Assembly: GCA_035548055.1 (NCBI GenBank)
Contig: DASZTL010000078.1
Location: 1 to 64,000 of the forward strand
Length of the DNA: 64,000 nt
Direction of reading: 5' to 3'
From: DASZTV01 sp035548055
GTDB lineage: Bacteria; Actinomycetota; Actinomycetes; JAFAQI01
Position numbers and translations under genes: made by a program. Positions within the stretch are counted from its first letter, which is position 1. Every line of letters begins with the position of its first letter. This document shows positions 1 to 8,331 of the stretch, piece after piece. The notes beneath the pieces were generated by a model. That model was not told the DNA's origin, ran no database searches, and was given only the letters and a program-made list of their open reading frames with translations.

Positions 1-1622
1 AACGTGCTGGCCGCCCTGGCGCCCAGCGCGGTTTCCACCGAGTCGCGGAACGACCCGAAGAGCGCCGTCGCGGCCAGGACCGCGGTCGCGATCGCGATGC
101 CCTTGGTGATGGCCTTGGTCGTGTTGCCGATCGCGTCCAGGTTGGTCAGCGCCTGCGCGGCGTCGCCCTCCACCTCGCCGGACATCTCCGCGATGCCCTG
201 CGCGTTGTCGGTCACCGGGCCGAAGGAGTCCATCGACACGATCACGCCGACCGTGGTCAGCAGCCCGCCGCCGGCCATGGCCACGGCGAACAGCGCGATC
301 GTGGCGTTGCCGGTCGCCAGCAGGTAGGAGCCGAACACGGCCGCGCCGATGAGCAGCGCGGAGTAGACGCCGGACTCCATCCCGCTGGAGATGCCGGACA
401 GGATGACGGTGGCCGCGCCGGTCTCCGACGCCTGCCCGATGTCCCGCACCGGCTTCCGCGTGGTCTCGGTGAAGTACCCGGTGAGCAGCTGGATCGCGGA
501 CGCCAGCACGATCCCGATCAGCACGGCGCCGAACGCTATCCACTGCGGGTTGCCGTTGTAGCCCGCGATCGCGGGGTCGATGACGCCCTTCAGCGCGCTG
601 AACTTCGACGGCAGGAAGACGAAGGAGACGATGAACGCGAGGACGGCAGAGACCACGGCGGAGATGAAGAACCCGCGGTTGATCGCGGTCATCCCGCTGC
701 GGTCACGCGCTCGCGGGGCCACCGCGAAGATGCCGATCACCGCCGTGATCACGCCGATCATCGGGACGATCAGCGGGAAGATCAGCCCCTTGTCGCCGAA
801 TGCGGACTTGCCGAGGATCAGCGAGGCCACGAGCATGACCGAGTAGGACTCGAACAGGTCCGCTGCCATGCCTGCGCAGTCACCCACGTTGTCGCCGACG
901 TTGTCGGCGATCGTCGCCGCGTTGCGCGGGTCGTCCTCGGGAATGCCCTGCTCTACCTTGCCGACCAGGTCCGCGCCGACGTCGGCGGCCTTGGTGAAGA
1001 TCCCGCCGCCGACACGCATGAACATCGCGAGCAGCGCGGCCCCGAACCCGAAGCCCTCGAGCACCTGTGGCGCGTGAGTCTTGAAGATCAACGTGACGAC
1101 GCTCGCGCCGAGCAGACCGAGCCCGACCGTGAGCATGCCGACCGTGCCGCCGGAACGGAACGCCACCCGCGTCGCGCGCTTGGCGCCGGACTGCTGGGCA
1201 GCTGCCGCCGTACGGACGTTGGCGCGCGTGGCAAGCGTCATTCCGGCCCAGCCGACGAACGCGGAGAACGTCGCGCCTACCAGGAAGAACACCGAGCGCC
1301 CGATCCGCGAACCGGTGGTTTCCGCCGGAAGGATGAAGAGGAGGGCGAAGATGATCACCGCAAACGGCGCCAGGGTCGTGAACTGGCGGCGGAGGTAGGC
1401 CCCAGCACCTTCCTGAACGGCCTTGGAGATCTCCTGCATCCGCGGCGTGCCCTGGTCGAAGGCAAGCACCTCGCGCGCAAAGACGGCGGACACGACCAGC
1501 GCGGCGAGTGCGACCGCGCCGACCACGGCGACGATGCCGAGGTCCTTGTGCGTAAGCGCTGCGCCGTCGGCAATGTCCTTGGCGTGCATGACAGCCCGGG
1601 TTGAAAGGGCGTACGACAACAT
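1..1622 (-). CDS. hppA: K+-independent membrane proton-pumping pyrophosphatase (3' end beyond window)
   Basis: Integral membrane pump that hydrolyses pyrophosphate and moves protons out of the cytoplasm. About 540 codons are present; the C-terminus lies beyond position 1. Seen: MQEISKAVQEGAGAYLRRQF near residue 65, the substrate-binding stretch KAADVGADLVGKVE followed by NVGDNVGDCAGMAADLFESY, and GNTTKAITKGIAIAT near the window edge. The Lys in GNTTKA marks the K+-independent subfamily (K+-dependent enzymes have Ala there). The ATG at 1622 is preceded by GAAGGA five bases upstream; a second in-frame ATG is at 1589. A TAGACT hexamer at 1715-1720 on the minus strand could be the -10 box of a leader of about 90 bases. 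It lies downstream of the bldG pair in the same direction, the order also known from Streptomyces. Confidence 0.96.
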   Translation of the reverse strand, partial: MLSYALSTRAVMHAKDIADGAALTHKDLGIVAVVGAVALAALVVSAVFAREVLAFDQGTPRMQEISKAVQEGAGAYLRRQFTTLAPFAVIIFALLFILPAETTGSRIGRSVFFLVGATFSAFVGWAGMTLATRANVRTAAAAQQSGAKRATRVAFRSGGTVGMLTVGLGLLGASVVTLIFKTHAPQVLEGFGFGAALLAMFMRVGGGIFTKAADVGADLVGKVEQGIPEDDPRNAATIADNVGDNVGDCAGMAADLFESYSVMLVASLILGKSAFGDKGLIFPLIVPMIGVITAVIGIFAVAPRARDRSGMTAINRGFFISAVVSAVLAFIVSFVFLPSKFSALKGVIDPAIAGYNGNPQWIAFGAVLIGIVLASAIQLLTGYFTETTRKPVRDIGQASETGAATVILSGISSGMESGVYSALLIGAAVFGSYLLATGNATIALFAVAMAGGGLLTTVGVIVSMDSFGPVTDNAQGIAEMSGEVEGDAAQALTNLDAIGNTTKAITKGIAIATAVLAATALFGSFRDSVETALGARAAST

Positions 1623-1764
1623 CAGCGTCCTTCGAATCGACGACTATTGGCGTGAGGCATCCGATCCAAGACACCAACGGCGCAGGACGTGGACGCGTAG
1701 GGCGTAGCGCGCAGAGTCTAGTAGTCCCAGCCCGGGCAGGGTGGCACGACCCGCCCCAGCCTCC

Positions 1765-2241
1765 CTAGGAAGCGGTGGGCTCCGCCAGGTCGGGAAGCGC
1801 CGAAGCCATCGGCCAGCTCATCCGGACCGTCGTCCGCCCGCCGTCGCTGGTGACGAACAGGTCCTCGACGAGCCCGCTCACCACCGCCAAGCCGAACCCG
1901 GCCGGCATCGAGTCGCTGTCGAGCGCGCCCTCGGCGAGCGCCCGGCTCGACGCCTCGACCAAGTCCATTGCCGCAGTCGGGTCATCCGCCAGGGTGCCGG
2001 TGTTGATCACCTCGATGGTGAAGTGATCGCGTTCGTCGGACAGCCGCATCGTGATCGGATCGTCAACACCCCGCGAGATGTGGACGCCGACCGCCCGTGA
2101 GCACGTCTCGCCGACGGCCAGACGGACCTCGTCGAGCTGCTCCTCCTCGATCCGCGCCCGCCGCGCCACCGAGAGTGCCACGAGCCGGGCGGTACGCACA
2201 TGAGCGGTGAGCGGGGAGAACCGCACTTCGATGGTGGACAC
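1765..2241 (-). CDS. RsbW-like HATPase-fold anti-sigma factor, BldG partner
   Basis: 158-residue GHKL/HATPase-fold protein of the RsbW anti-sigma type, expected to bind a sigma factor and be released by the antagonist encoded just upstream. It begins VSTIEVRFSPLTAHVRTARL with a GTG at 2241, 17 bases after the bldG stop. The G2 box is present (AGFGLAVVSGLVEDLFV). Two kinase positions look altered: the N-box reads GETCSRA where Glu-x3-Asn is expected, so Arg replaces Asn, and the G1 region reads INTGT rather than Asp-x-Gly. The ATP-dependent kinase activity of classical RsbW may therefore be weak or absent. Gene order bldG, this gene, hppA fits a BldG partner protein. Confidence 0.88.
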   Translation of the reverse strand: MSTIEVRFSPLTAHVRTARLVALSVARRARIEEEQLDEVRLAVGETCSRAVGVHISRGVDDPITMRLSDERDHFTIEVINTGTLADDPTAAMDLVEASSRALAEGALDSDSMPAGFGLAVVSGLVEDLFVTSDGGRTTVRMSWPMASALPDLAEPTAS

Positions 2242-2258
2242 GTTGGAAGCGGGAGCAG

Positions 2259-2624
2259 CTAGGAGTCTGCGCCCGCCGCGAGCGCCTCGTCGATGTTGGA
2301 GTGAATCGGGAAGACCTTCGTCAGCCCCGTGATCCGGAAGATCTTGAGAATCCGGTCCTGGCTGCACACCAGGTGCAGCGACCCGTCGTGGGAGCGCACC
2401 CGCTTCAGCCCGCCGACCAGGACGCCAAGACCCGTGGAGTCCAGGAAGTCGACGGCCTCGAGGTCGACGATGAGCTGGTACTGACCGTTCGCGACCAGAT
2501 CGATCAGGTGCTCACGCAGCTTCGGCGCCGTGTACACATCGATCTCGCCGCTCACCGCGACGACCGTGCGGTCGCCTTCCGACCGGATCGATACGGAGAG
2601 ATCGGGGTCCACGTCTTCCTCCAT
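2259..2624 (-). CDS. bldG: BldG-type STAS anti-sigma factor antagonist
   Basis: 121-residue STAS protein closely resembling Streptomyces BldG: GEIDVYTAPKLREHLIDLV, then VDFLDSTGLGVLVGGLKRV, ending ILKIFRITGLTKVFPIHSN. The Ser in DSTGLG is the expected regulatory phosphorylation site. By analogy it sequesters anti-sigma factors to free stress or developmental sigma factors. Start: ATG at 2624 matches the usual BldG N-terminus; an in-frame ATG at 2660 with AGGGG upstream would add 12 residues. A SigB-type promoter lies at 2724-2748. The partner gene follows after 17 bases and is probably co-transcribed. The helicase gene is divergent. Confidence 0.95.
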   Translation of the reverse strand: MEEDVDPDLSVSIRSEGDRTVVAVSGEIDVYTAPKLREHLIDLVANGQYQLIVDLEAVDFLDSTGLGVLVGGLKRVRSHDGSLHLVCSQDRILKIFRITGLTKVFPIHSNIDEALAAGADS

Positions 2625-2723
2625 CGGGCCATCACGGTGCAACTTCCAGTGCACCACCATCCAACCATCACCCCTGACTACCGAAAGGCGGCAGCGAAGA
2701 CCGCCGCGCCTGGCGGCCCGGTC

Positions 2724-2748
2724 ATACCCCGCTGGCAGACTCCTGAAC
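2724..2748 (-). promoter_or_regulatory. SigB/SigF-type promoter of bldG
   Basis: Minus strand reads GTTC (2745-2748), 15 bases, then GGGTAT (2724-2729). Actinobacterial SigB/SigF promoters follow GNTT/GTTT-N14-16-GGGTAT/C. Predicted start of transcription is near 2716, giving a leader of about 55-90 bases. The -35 box directly abuts the helicase GTG start at 2749 on the other strand, so the two divergent transcription units overlap here. Seen by inspection only. Confidence 0.6.
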
Positions 2749-5052
2749 GTGGTTTCCCCGCTGGATCTTCTGCTCCGGCCGGGAAAGCTCGTCGGCCCCG
2801 CAGCGCACGCTGACCGGATCACCCATGTGGAGCATCGCGACGCACGTCCTGGTCTGGCGTCGCCGTGGCCGACCTGGATCGACGCCAATCTGCGCTCCGC
2901 GCTCGAAGCGGGCGGCATCACCACGCCGTGGACCCATCAGACAACAGCCGCCGAGCTCGCCTGGTCGGGTCAGTCCGTCGTTGTCTCCAGCGGCACCGCG
3001 TCAGGCAAGTCGCTCTGCTACCTCCTGCCGGCCCTGACTGCGGCGGCGTCCGGCACCGGCACCACCTTCTATCTGGCGCCGACGAAGGCCCTGGCCGCTG
3101 ACCAGCTGCGTTCGATCGGTGAGCTCGGGCTCGAGAACGTCCGCGCGGCGACGTACGACGGCGACACCCCGATGGAAGAGCGTGACTGGGCGCGACGGCA
3201 TGCCGATGTCGTTCTCACCAACCCCGACATGCTTCATCACGGCTTGCTGCCCTCCCACGCGCGATGGGCGAGCACGATGCGCAAGCTGCGCTTCGTGGTG
3301 GTCGACGAGTGCCACCACTACCGCGGGGTCTTCGGCTCGCACGTCGCGCAGGTCCTGCGTCGGCTGCGCCGTGTCGCACGTCACTACGGCGCCGAGCCGG
3401 TCTTCGTCCTCGCGTCGGCGACCGTCAGCGACCCTGGCAGCACGGCACTGCGGTTGATCGGCGCCCCTGCAATCGAGGTCATCGAGGACGGCTCCCCTCG
3501 GGGGGCTCTCGACGTCGCGCTTTGGGAGCCACCGCTCACCGAGCTCAACGGCGAGAACGGCGCCCCGGTACGTCGCGCTGCGACTGCCGAGGCGGCAACG
3601 ATCCTGGCCGACCTGGTCGCTGAGGGCGTGCGCACTGTCGCGTTCGTGCGGTCGCGGCGAGGGGCCGAGTCGGTGTCTCTCGGGGCCCGGCGTGCGCTCG
3701 ACGAGGCTGCCCCGGAGCTGGCGGACCGGATCGCCGCGTACCGGGCGGGCTACCTCGCCGAGGACCGGCGCGCCCTCGAACGGGCGCTCCACGACGGTGA
3801 CCTGCTCGGTCTGGCGAGCACCAACGCCCTCGAGCTCGGGGTCGACGTCAGCGGACTCGACGCGGTGCTCATCGCCGGGTGGCCGGGCACCCACGCCTCC
3901 TTGTGGCAGCAAGCCGGCCGCGCGGGTCGCGCCGGCCGGGACGCGCTGGCGGTGCTGATCGCGCGGGACGACCCACTCGACACCTATCTCATCCATCACC
4001 CTGCGGCGGTGTTCGGCCGGCCGGTCGAGGCGGCGGTGCTCGATCCGGACAATCCACACGTCCTGCGCCCGCACCTCGCGGCGGCGGCCGCAGAGATCCC
4101 ACTGACGGACGCTGACGCCGCCGGGTTCGGACCGGCTGCGACGGGGGTGTTGGAAGAGCTGGTCGCAGAAGGCCTGCTGCGGCGGCGCGCCAACGGGTGG
4201 TACTGGACCGCCCGCGAGCGGGCGACTGATCTCGCCGATCTTCGCGGCACGGGCGGTCCGCCGGTTCGGATCTGTGAGGTCGGCACCGGACGGCTGCTCG
4301 GCACCGTTGACGCCGCCGCGTCACATGCCGCGGTGCATCCCGGTGCCGTCTACCTGCACCAGGGCGCGACCTACCTCGTACGGCAGCTCGATCTCGAGGC
4401 GTCAGTGGCGCTGGTCGAGGCCGGCAACCCGGACTGGACGACGCACGCGCGCGACATCACCGACATCAGCGTCGTGCGGTCCCTGCGAAGGCAGCAGTTC
4501 GACGGCGTCGAGCTGCACTACGGCAGCGTCGACGTGACGAGCCGGATCGTGTCGTTCTTGCGTCGCCGAGTCGGGTCCGGCGAGGTTCTCGGCGAGGAGC
4601 CGCTCGACCTGCCCCCGCGAGAGCTGCGCACCCAGGCGATGTGGTGGGTGATCGACGACGAGCTGCTCGACGCCGCGGCGATCGAGCCTCGTGACCTGCC
4701 GGGGGCAGCGCATGCCGCCGAGCACGCGTCGATCGGGCTGCTTCCGCTGGTTGCTACCTGCGACCGTTGGGACATCGGCGGGGTGTCGACGCCGATGCAT
4801 CCGGACACCTCCGCCCCGACAGTGTTCGTGTACGACGGCCACGCCGGCGGGGCGGGCTTCGCCGAGCGTGGCTACGAGCGCGCCCAGGAGTGGTTGACGG
4901 CCACCCGCGACGCGATCAGCAGCTGCGAGTGCGCCACCGGTTGCCCGTCGTGCGTTCAGTCGCCGAAGTGCGGCAACGGCAACGAGCCACTCGACAAGGC
5001 CGGTGCCGTGCGCCTGCTTTCCGAAGTGGCCGCCCGCTGTTGGGGCCGCTAG
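2749..5052 (+). CDS. DECH-box helicase with C-terminal four-Cys DUF1998 domain (helicase/secretion neighbourhood type)
   Basis: 767-residue superfamily 2 DNA helicase. Seen: Q-motif-like region near residue 50 (WTHQTTAAELAWSG), motif I SSGTASGKSLC, motif II VDECHHYRG, ATVSDPG (motif III), LGLASTNALELGVDVSGLD and QQAGRAGRAGRDAL in the second RecA lobe, and a C-terminal metal-binding cluster CECATGCPSCVQSPKCGNGN (four Cys). This belongs to the family known as helicase/secretion neighbourhood DEAH-box helicases, related to B. subtilis MrfA/YprA repair helicases. The GTG at 2749 is favoured because the frame upstream crosses the divergent bldG coding region and has no family similarity. Its stop overlaps the stop of the convergent FN3 protein gene. 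Confidence 0.93.
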   Translation: MVSPLDLLLRPGKLVGPAAHADRITHVEHRDARPGLASPWPTWIDANLRSALEAGGITTPWTHQTTAAELAWSGQSVVVSSGTASGKSLCYLLPALTAAASGTGTTFYLAPTKALAADQLRSIGELGLENVRAATYDGDTPMEERDWARRHADVVLTNPDMLHHGLLPSHARWASTMRKLRFVVVDECHHYRGVFGSHVAQVLRRLRRVARHYGAEPVFVLASATVSDPGSTALRLIGAPAIEVIEDGSPRGALDVALWEPPLTELNGENGAPVRRAATAEAATILADLVAEGVRTVAFVRSRRGAESVSLGARRALDEAAPELADRIAAYRAGYLAEDRRALERALHDGDLLGLASTNALELGVDVSGLDAVLIAGWPGTHASLWQQAGRAGRAGRDALAVLIARDDPLDTYLIHHPAAVFGRPVEAAVLDPDNPHVLRPHLAAAAAEIPLTDADAAGFGPAATGVLEELVAEGLLRRRANGWYWTARERATDLADLRGTGGPPVRICEVGTGRLLGTVDAAASHAAVHPGAVYLHQGATYLVRQLDLEASVALVEAGNPDWTTHARDITDISVVRSLRRQQFDGVELHYGSVDVTSRIVSFLRRRVGSGEVLGEEPLDLPPRELRTQAMWWVIDDELLDAAAIEPRDLPGAAHAAEHASIGLLPLVATCDRWDIGGVSTPMHPDTSAPTVFVYDGHAGGAGFAERGYERAQEWLTATRDAISSCECATGCPSCVQSPKCGNGNEPLDKAGAVRLLSEVAARCWGR

Positions 5053-6260
5053 AACGCTTCGGTTCTCGACACCCACGCCCGCAGATGGACCGCTATCAGG
5101 ATCAGCACCGCGGCTGCCGCGATGCCGCGCCACAGCGGCGGCAGGCTCAAGCCGGACTTCACGCTGTCCAGCAGGTTCTCCTTGGCCGCCTGCTTCTGAG
5201 CCAGCAGCGGCTTCGGGTACTTGATCTTGGTGGGGGCGTCGCCCAGGTCCAACGGCCGGATCGAGGACCGTACCGAGGGAAGCGGTGGCGCGTGCACAGC
5301 GGGGATCGAGCCGACCGACACCGGCGGGAGGTTGTGGCTCACCTGGCCACTGGGATCGGCGTTGCCGAGGTTGACAGAGCCGGAATGGCTACCGCCGCCG
5401 TTGCTGTGCACCGTCCCCAGCTGCGTACCCCCACCGCTATGACCGCCCCCGTTGTCGCCGCCACCGGTGGACGTCGTCGGCGTGGGGCTCGGCGGCGGAG
5501 CCGGCGCCGCCGGGAAGGTACCCGAGGCACTAGCCGCCGAACCGCTCGCAATATGACCGCCCGAGCAGGAGGCGTTGCCGCAGGAGCGAATCGCCGCGAT
5601 CGTGTAGCGCTCGGTGTGACCAGCGACCGAGCTGCCCAGGTCAACGGGCCCGGTCGAGCACGCGCCGGCGGAGCAGGCGGCGCTCGTCGCGCTGGCGACA
5701 CTGCCTGAGCCGTTGCTGATCTCGTAGCCGGTGATGTCGGGCTCGGGGTTCGCCGTCCAGTTGAACGTCGCGCTGCTGGCGCTGTTCGGCGTCACCGAGA
5801 AGCCACTGGGCTTCGCCGGCGGGATCAGCAACGTGAACGTCGCCTGCTTCGTTCGGCCCTGATTGTCCAGCGTGACCGTGTAGACGCCGTTGCTGGCCAT
5901 CGCCGATCCGCCGGCCCAGGCCGGGTGCCGGGTGTTGACCGAGCTCGACGACGGGCTCATCGCCAGCGCCTTGTTGCAGTCGCCCTTGTGCGACACCAGC
6001 GTCGACTGGGTGACGGCTGGGCCGGCGATCGAGAGGGTGACCTGTCCCGCGCGACTCAGGACGCCCTTGCAGTTGGGCTCAGCGGTGGCCTGGATCGACG
6101 GCGACTGGTTGAACGTGTAGGTGTACGAGCTGCCACCCGCGACAGTCAGCGTGTCGTCCGCGGACGCCGCGCTGGCGATCGTTGGCGCGAATCCACCTAC
6201 CCCCAGGGCTGCAACACCTCCTGCGAGTAGCGCCTGGGTGAGTCTCCGGGTACGCATCAC
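5049..6260 (-). CDS. Secreted FN3-domain protein with C-terminal membrane anchor, putative sortase partner
   Basis: 403-residue exported protein of unknown function. Seen: Sec signal peptide (MMRTRRLTQ basic start, hydrophobic core, cleavage near ASAASADD), a beta-rich N-terminal domain with two cysteines, a fibronectin type III domain at about 155-240 (PAKPSGFSVTPNSASSATFN, DITGYEISNGSG), a Pro/Ser/Gly-rich stretch to about 320, then LPPLWRG, one hydrophobic helix (IAAAAVLILIAVHL) and a short basic tail. The tail resembles a cell-wall sorting signal but has no recognisable LPxTG or LAxTG. The gene starts within the stop codon of the sortase gene (ATGA), so the two are translationally coupled and probably enzyme and substrate. 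Confidence 0.75.
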   Translation of the reverse strand: MMRTRRLTQALLAGGVAALGVGGFAPTIASAASADDTLTVAGGSSYTYTFNQSPSIQATAEPNCKGVLSRAGQVTLSIAGPAVTQSTLVSHKGDCNKALAMSPSSSSVNTRHPAWAGGSAMASNGVYTVTLDNQGRTKQATFTLLIPPAKPSGFSVTPNSASSATFNWTANPEPDITGYEISNGSGSVASATSAACSAGACSTGPVDLGSSVAGHTERYTIAAIRSCGNASCSGGHIASGSAASASGTFPAAPAPPPSPTPTTSTGGGDNGGGHSGGGTQLGTVHSNGGGSHSGSVNLGNADPSGQVSHNLPPVSVGSIPAVHAPPLPSVRSSIRPLDLGDAPTKIKYPKPLLAQKQAAKENLLDSVKSGLSLPPLWRGIAAAAVLILIAVHLRAWVSRTEAF

Positions 6261-7030
6261 ACACCCCCATTGACGCTCGTCGGACCGGGCCCGGCGGGCT
6301 TCTCCGGCTGCGCCAGCTTCACTGTGGAACTGATCATCTTCAGACGCAACACGATCCGCTGCGAGGCAGAGCCCGGCGGGTTGCAGCTCGTGAGCGTCAG
6401 CCAGTGGCCGGTCGCGAGCTTGCCGACCTGGCTGACCACGAAGGTGTCGTTCGGCAACACGACGAACGGGTTGCCGTGCCCGCCGAAGGGCGGTACGACC
6501 TGGTAGACGCAGGTGCCGATCGGCGTCACCAGCGTGACCTTGTCACCGGGACGCATCTCGTTGATGCGGTTGAACGGACGGCCGTACGTCGTACGGTGAC
6601 CCGCAATCGAGACGTTGCCCCGAGCGCACGGATACGGAGTCTCCGGGTAGTGGCCGGCGCCGGCCTGCAGGGCGGCGACCGAGGTGCCCTCGACAACGAC
6701 CACGTTGACCTGGACCCGGTCGTTGTGGATCTCGAGCCGGGTCAGGCCCTGGCCGACGCGGACCGCGTGGTTGCCGTATTCCCGCTGCGCCTCGGCGCTG
6801 TTCGGGTCGAAGTGCACCTGCCGCTGCCGTTGCGCGCCGAGGAAGTCCGTGACTGCCGGGAACGCAAACACCGAGACCGCAGCGACACAGAGGAGGCTGG
6901 TCAGCGCCGAGACCGCCCGGCGCCCGCCGGGACGGCGCAGCGCCAGGCCCATCAAGCCCCCAACCGGGCGGGCAGAGGTCGTCGCTGCGCCGGGCAGGAA
7001 CGACTCTCCCTGTTGGTCGGGGTGGGCCAT
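6257..7030 (-). CDS. Class E-like sortase
   Basis: 257-residue membrane-anchored transpeptidase that joins a surface protein to the cell wall. Seen: one N-terminal transmembrane helix (about 45-65, VSALTSLLCVAAVSVFAFPA) and the sortase core with catalytic His in VSIAGHRTTYGRPFNRI, Cys in HWLTLTSCNPPGSASQ and Arg in QRIVLRL. Position and LTSC pattern fit class E of high-GC actinobacteria. ATG 7030 (MAHPDQQ) is chosen; upstream frame is low-quality coding. It overlaps the FN3 protein gene by 4 bases. The 180 bases upstream, before the Tad genes, show no convincing promoter. Confidence 0.85.
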   Translation of the reverse strand: MAHPDQQGESFLPGAATTSARPVGGLMGLALRRPGGRRAVSALTSLLCVAAVSVFAFPAVTDFLGAQRQRQVHFDPNSAEAQREYGNHAVRVGQGLTRLEIHNDRVQVNVVVVEGTSVAALQAGAGHYPETPYPCARGNVSIAGHRTTYGRPFNRINEMRPGDKVTLVTPIGTCVYQVVPPFGGHGNPFVVLPNDTFVVSQVGKLATGHWLTLTSCNPPGSASQRIVLRLKMISSTVKLAQPEKPAGPGPTSVNGGV

Positions 7031-7210
7031 GACGGTCAGATCCTCCGGATCGGCTGGGGGTAGCGAGTACTCCGCTGCAGGTCCAACGAGTCCTCGACGT
7101 TCAAGGTTACGTCGGCCGTACAAGCCTCACTACGCTCAAGTTTCGGCCTGAATCGGTCAAAACCAAAGCATTTCCGCAGGTATCGGATGCCCGACCTCCG
7201 ACAATCCAAA

Positions 7211-7585
7211 TCAGCCGGTCGGGTGACCCCCGACGGAGACCGGGCCGGCCCGCGCCCTGGCCGTGACGGGACCGAGCGGTCGTAGCGCACCCGGAAGCGG
7301 GATGACCACGGTGAGATCCGAGATCGAGTCGGCCACCGAACAAGTCCGTAGCTGCGCACCGTTCGCGGCCGCCAGATCGCGAGCTCGGTCGCAGGCCGCG
7401 GCCTCTCCGGCGAGTACGTCGGCCGCGGCGGCGAGTGCCGCGGCGTCGGCAGCCGCTTCCGCGCGATGCCGGACCTCGGTGCCGAAGACGAGCGCGACTG
7501 CAACGACGAGTGCGACCAGCACGACGCCGATTCCGGCGAGCATCGTGATCGTCGCATTCCCTTCCGACGCTGCCCGCCCGCTCAA
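7211..7585 (-). CDS. TadE-like protein (Rv3654c type)
   Basis: 124-residue pseudopilin-like protein, last gene of the Tad operon. It has one N-terminal hydrophobic helix (ATITMLAGIGVVLVALVVAVALVF) followed by an Ala-rich helix (RHRAEAAADAAALAAAADVL) and two Cys (ACDRARD, LRTCSV). This matches the helicase/secretion neighbourhood TadE-like family. Start: TTG at 7585 overlaps the stop of the previous gene as TTGA, in line with the other 4-base junctions of this operon. No classical Gly/Glu5 prepilin site is visible, in contrast to the two genes upstream. Confidence 0.8.
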   Translation of the reverse strand: MSGRAASEGNATITMLAGIGVVLVALVVAVALVFGTEVRHRAEAAADAAALAAAADVLAGEAAACDRARDLAAANGAQLRTCSVADSISDLTVVIPLPGALRPLGPVTARARAGPVSVGGHPTG

Positions 7586-7980
7586 GGTTCCCCCACCCCG
7601 CTCTCGCGCGCAGCGACAGAACGCTGAGTAATCGTGATCGACGGCAGCCGCCCGAGCCAGTGCGGACCGCCGACGTGAACGACGACTGTGGCAGTCACCG
7701 TGGTCGCCGTCGACGTCACCTGCAGCGAGGATCCACTCGGCGCGATTCGCATCGCCGCGGCACGCACCGTGCTCGGTGCCTCTCCACGCGCAGCGAGCCG
7801 CGCAGCCGTCGCGGCCGCATCGACACATCGGACGCGGTCGGTCACCGCAACGACGCCCGCGACCGCTGTGACAACCACCAGCACAAACGCCGGCAAGGTC
7901 ATCGCGAACTCCGCGGTCACCATGCCGGCGTCGGCTGAGCCGGGCCCGGTTGACCGGGCCCGGCCGAGCCGCGAGCTCAC
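7582..7980 (-). CDS. TadE pseudopilin
   Basis: 132-residue minor pilin of the Tad (tight adherence) type IV system. Near the N-terminus SADAG|MVTAEFAMTLPAFVLVVV shows a prepilin peptidase site after Gly, with Glu at +5, followed by the transmembrane/assembly helix; the remainder is a small soluble domain. GTG at 7980 overlaps the pilin stop as GTGA; an internal ATG at 7923 is at the cleavage site itself and would leave no leader peptide, so GTG is favoured. Confidence 0.87.
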   Translation of the reverse strand: MSSRLGRARSTGPGSADAGMVTAEFAMTLPAFVLVVVTAVAGVVAVTDRVRCVDAAATAARLAARGEAPSTVRAAAMRIAPSGSSLQVTSTATTVTATVVVHVGGPHWLGRLPSITITQRSVAARESGVGEP

Positions 7981-8180
7981 AAGCCGGGGATCATGCCGAT
8001 GACGTGTGAGATGACCCCCTCGATGAGATGCTTGACGAGGCCACCAGTCACTGCGTGGTAGAGCACCATCGCGAATGCGACGGCGGCGACGATCCCGACG
8101 CAGTACTCCGCGGTCGACATCCCGGCCTCCTTCGGCGCGATCGCAACCCGCGAACGCAACGCCTGCAGCAGTCGGCTCAT
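7977..8180 (-). CDS. Flp-like major pilin (DUF4244)
   Basis: 67-residue pilin. It reads MSRLLQALRSRVAIAPKEAG|MSTAEYCVGIVAAVAFAMVL: a basic leader, cleavage after Gly, Glu at +5 and a long hydrophobic helix, ending GVISHVIGMIPGL. DUF4244 proteins are the Flp pilin candidates of actinobacterial Tad loci. The ATG has a strong Shine-Dalgarno (AAGGGAGA, 6 bases upstream). A gap of 151 bases separates it from tadC, unlike the overlapping junctions elsewhere in the operon, so the pilin may also be transcribed or processed separately. Confidence 0.85.
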   Translation of the reverse strand: MSRLLQALRSRVAIAPKEAGMSTAEYCVGIVAAVAFAMVLYHAVTGGLVKHLIEGVISHVIGMIPGL

Positions 8181-8331
8181 GTAGATCTCCCTTCGCTGCC
8201 GGGCCACCGGCCGGCGCGGGTCGCGGCGTTGACCGCGGCGGGCGCAGATTGCGCACACCGCCAAGGCTTGGCGACCAGTTGATCCGTTCTTGTGGACGTC
8301 GGAGCGATGCCAGCAGGGTGTGGAGCAGAAC

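Noticed and set aside
880..1677. A 265-codon minus-strand frame
   Set aside because: It is a shifted frame of hppA; the true frame carries the pyrophosphatase motifs and starts at 1622.
3001..4074. A 357-codon open frame on the minus strand
   Set aside because: It lies antisense within the helicase gene, whose motifs are complete on the plus strand.
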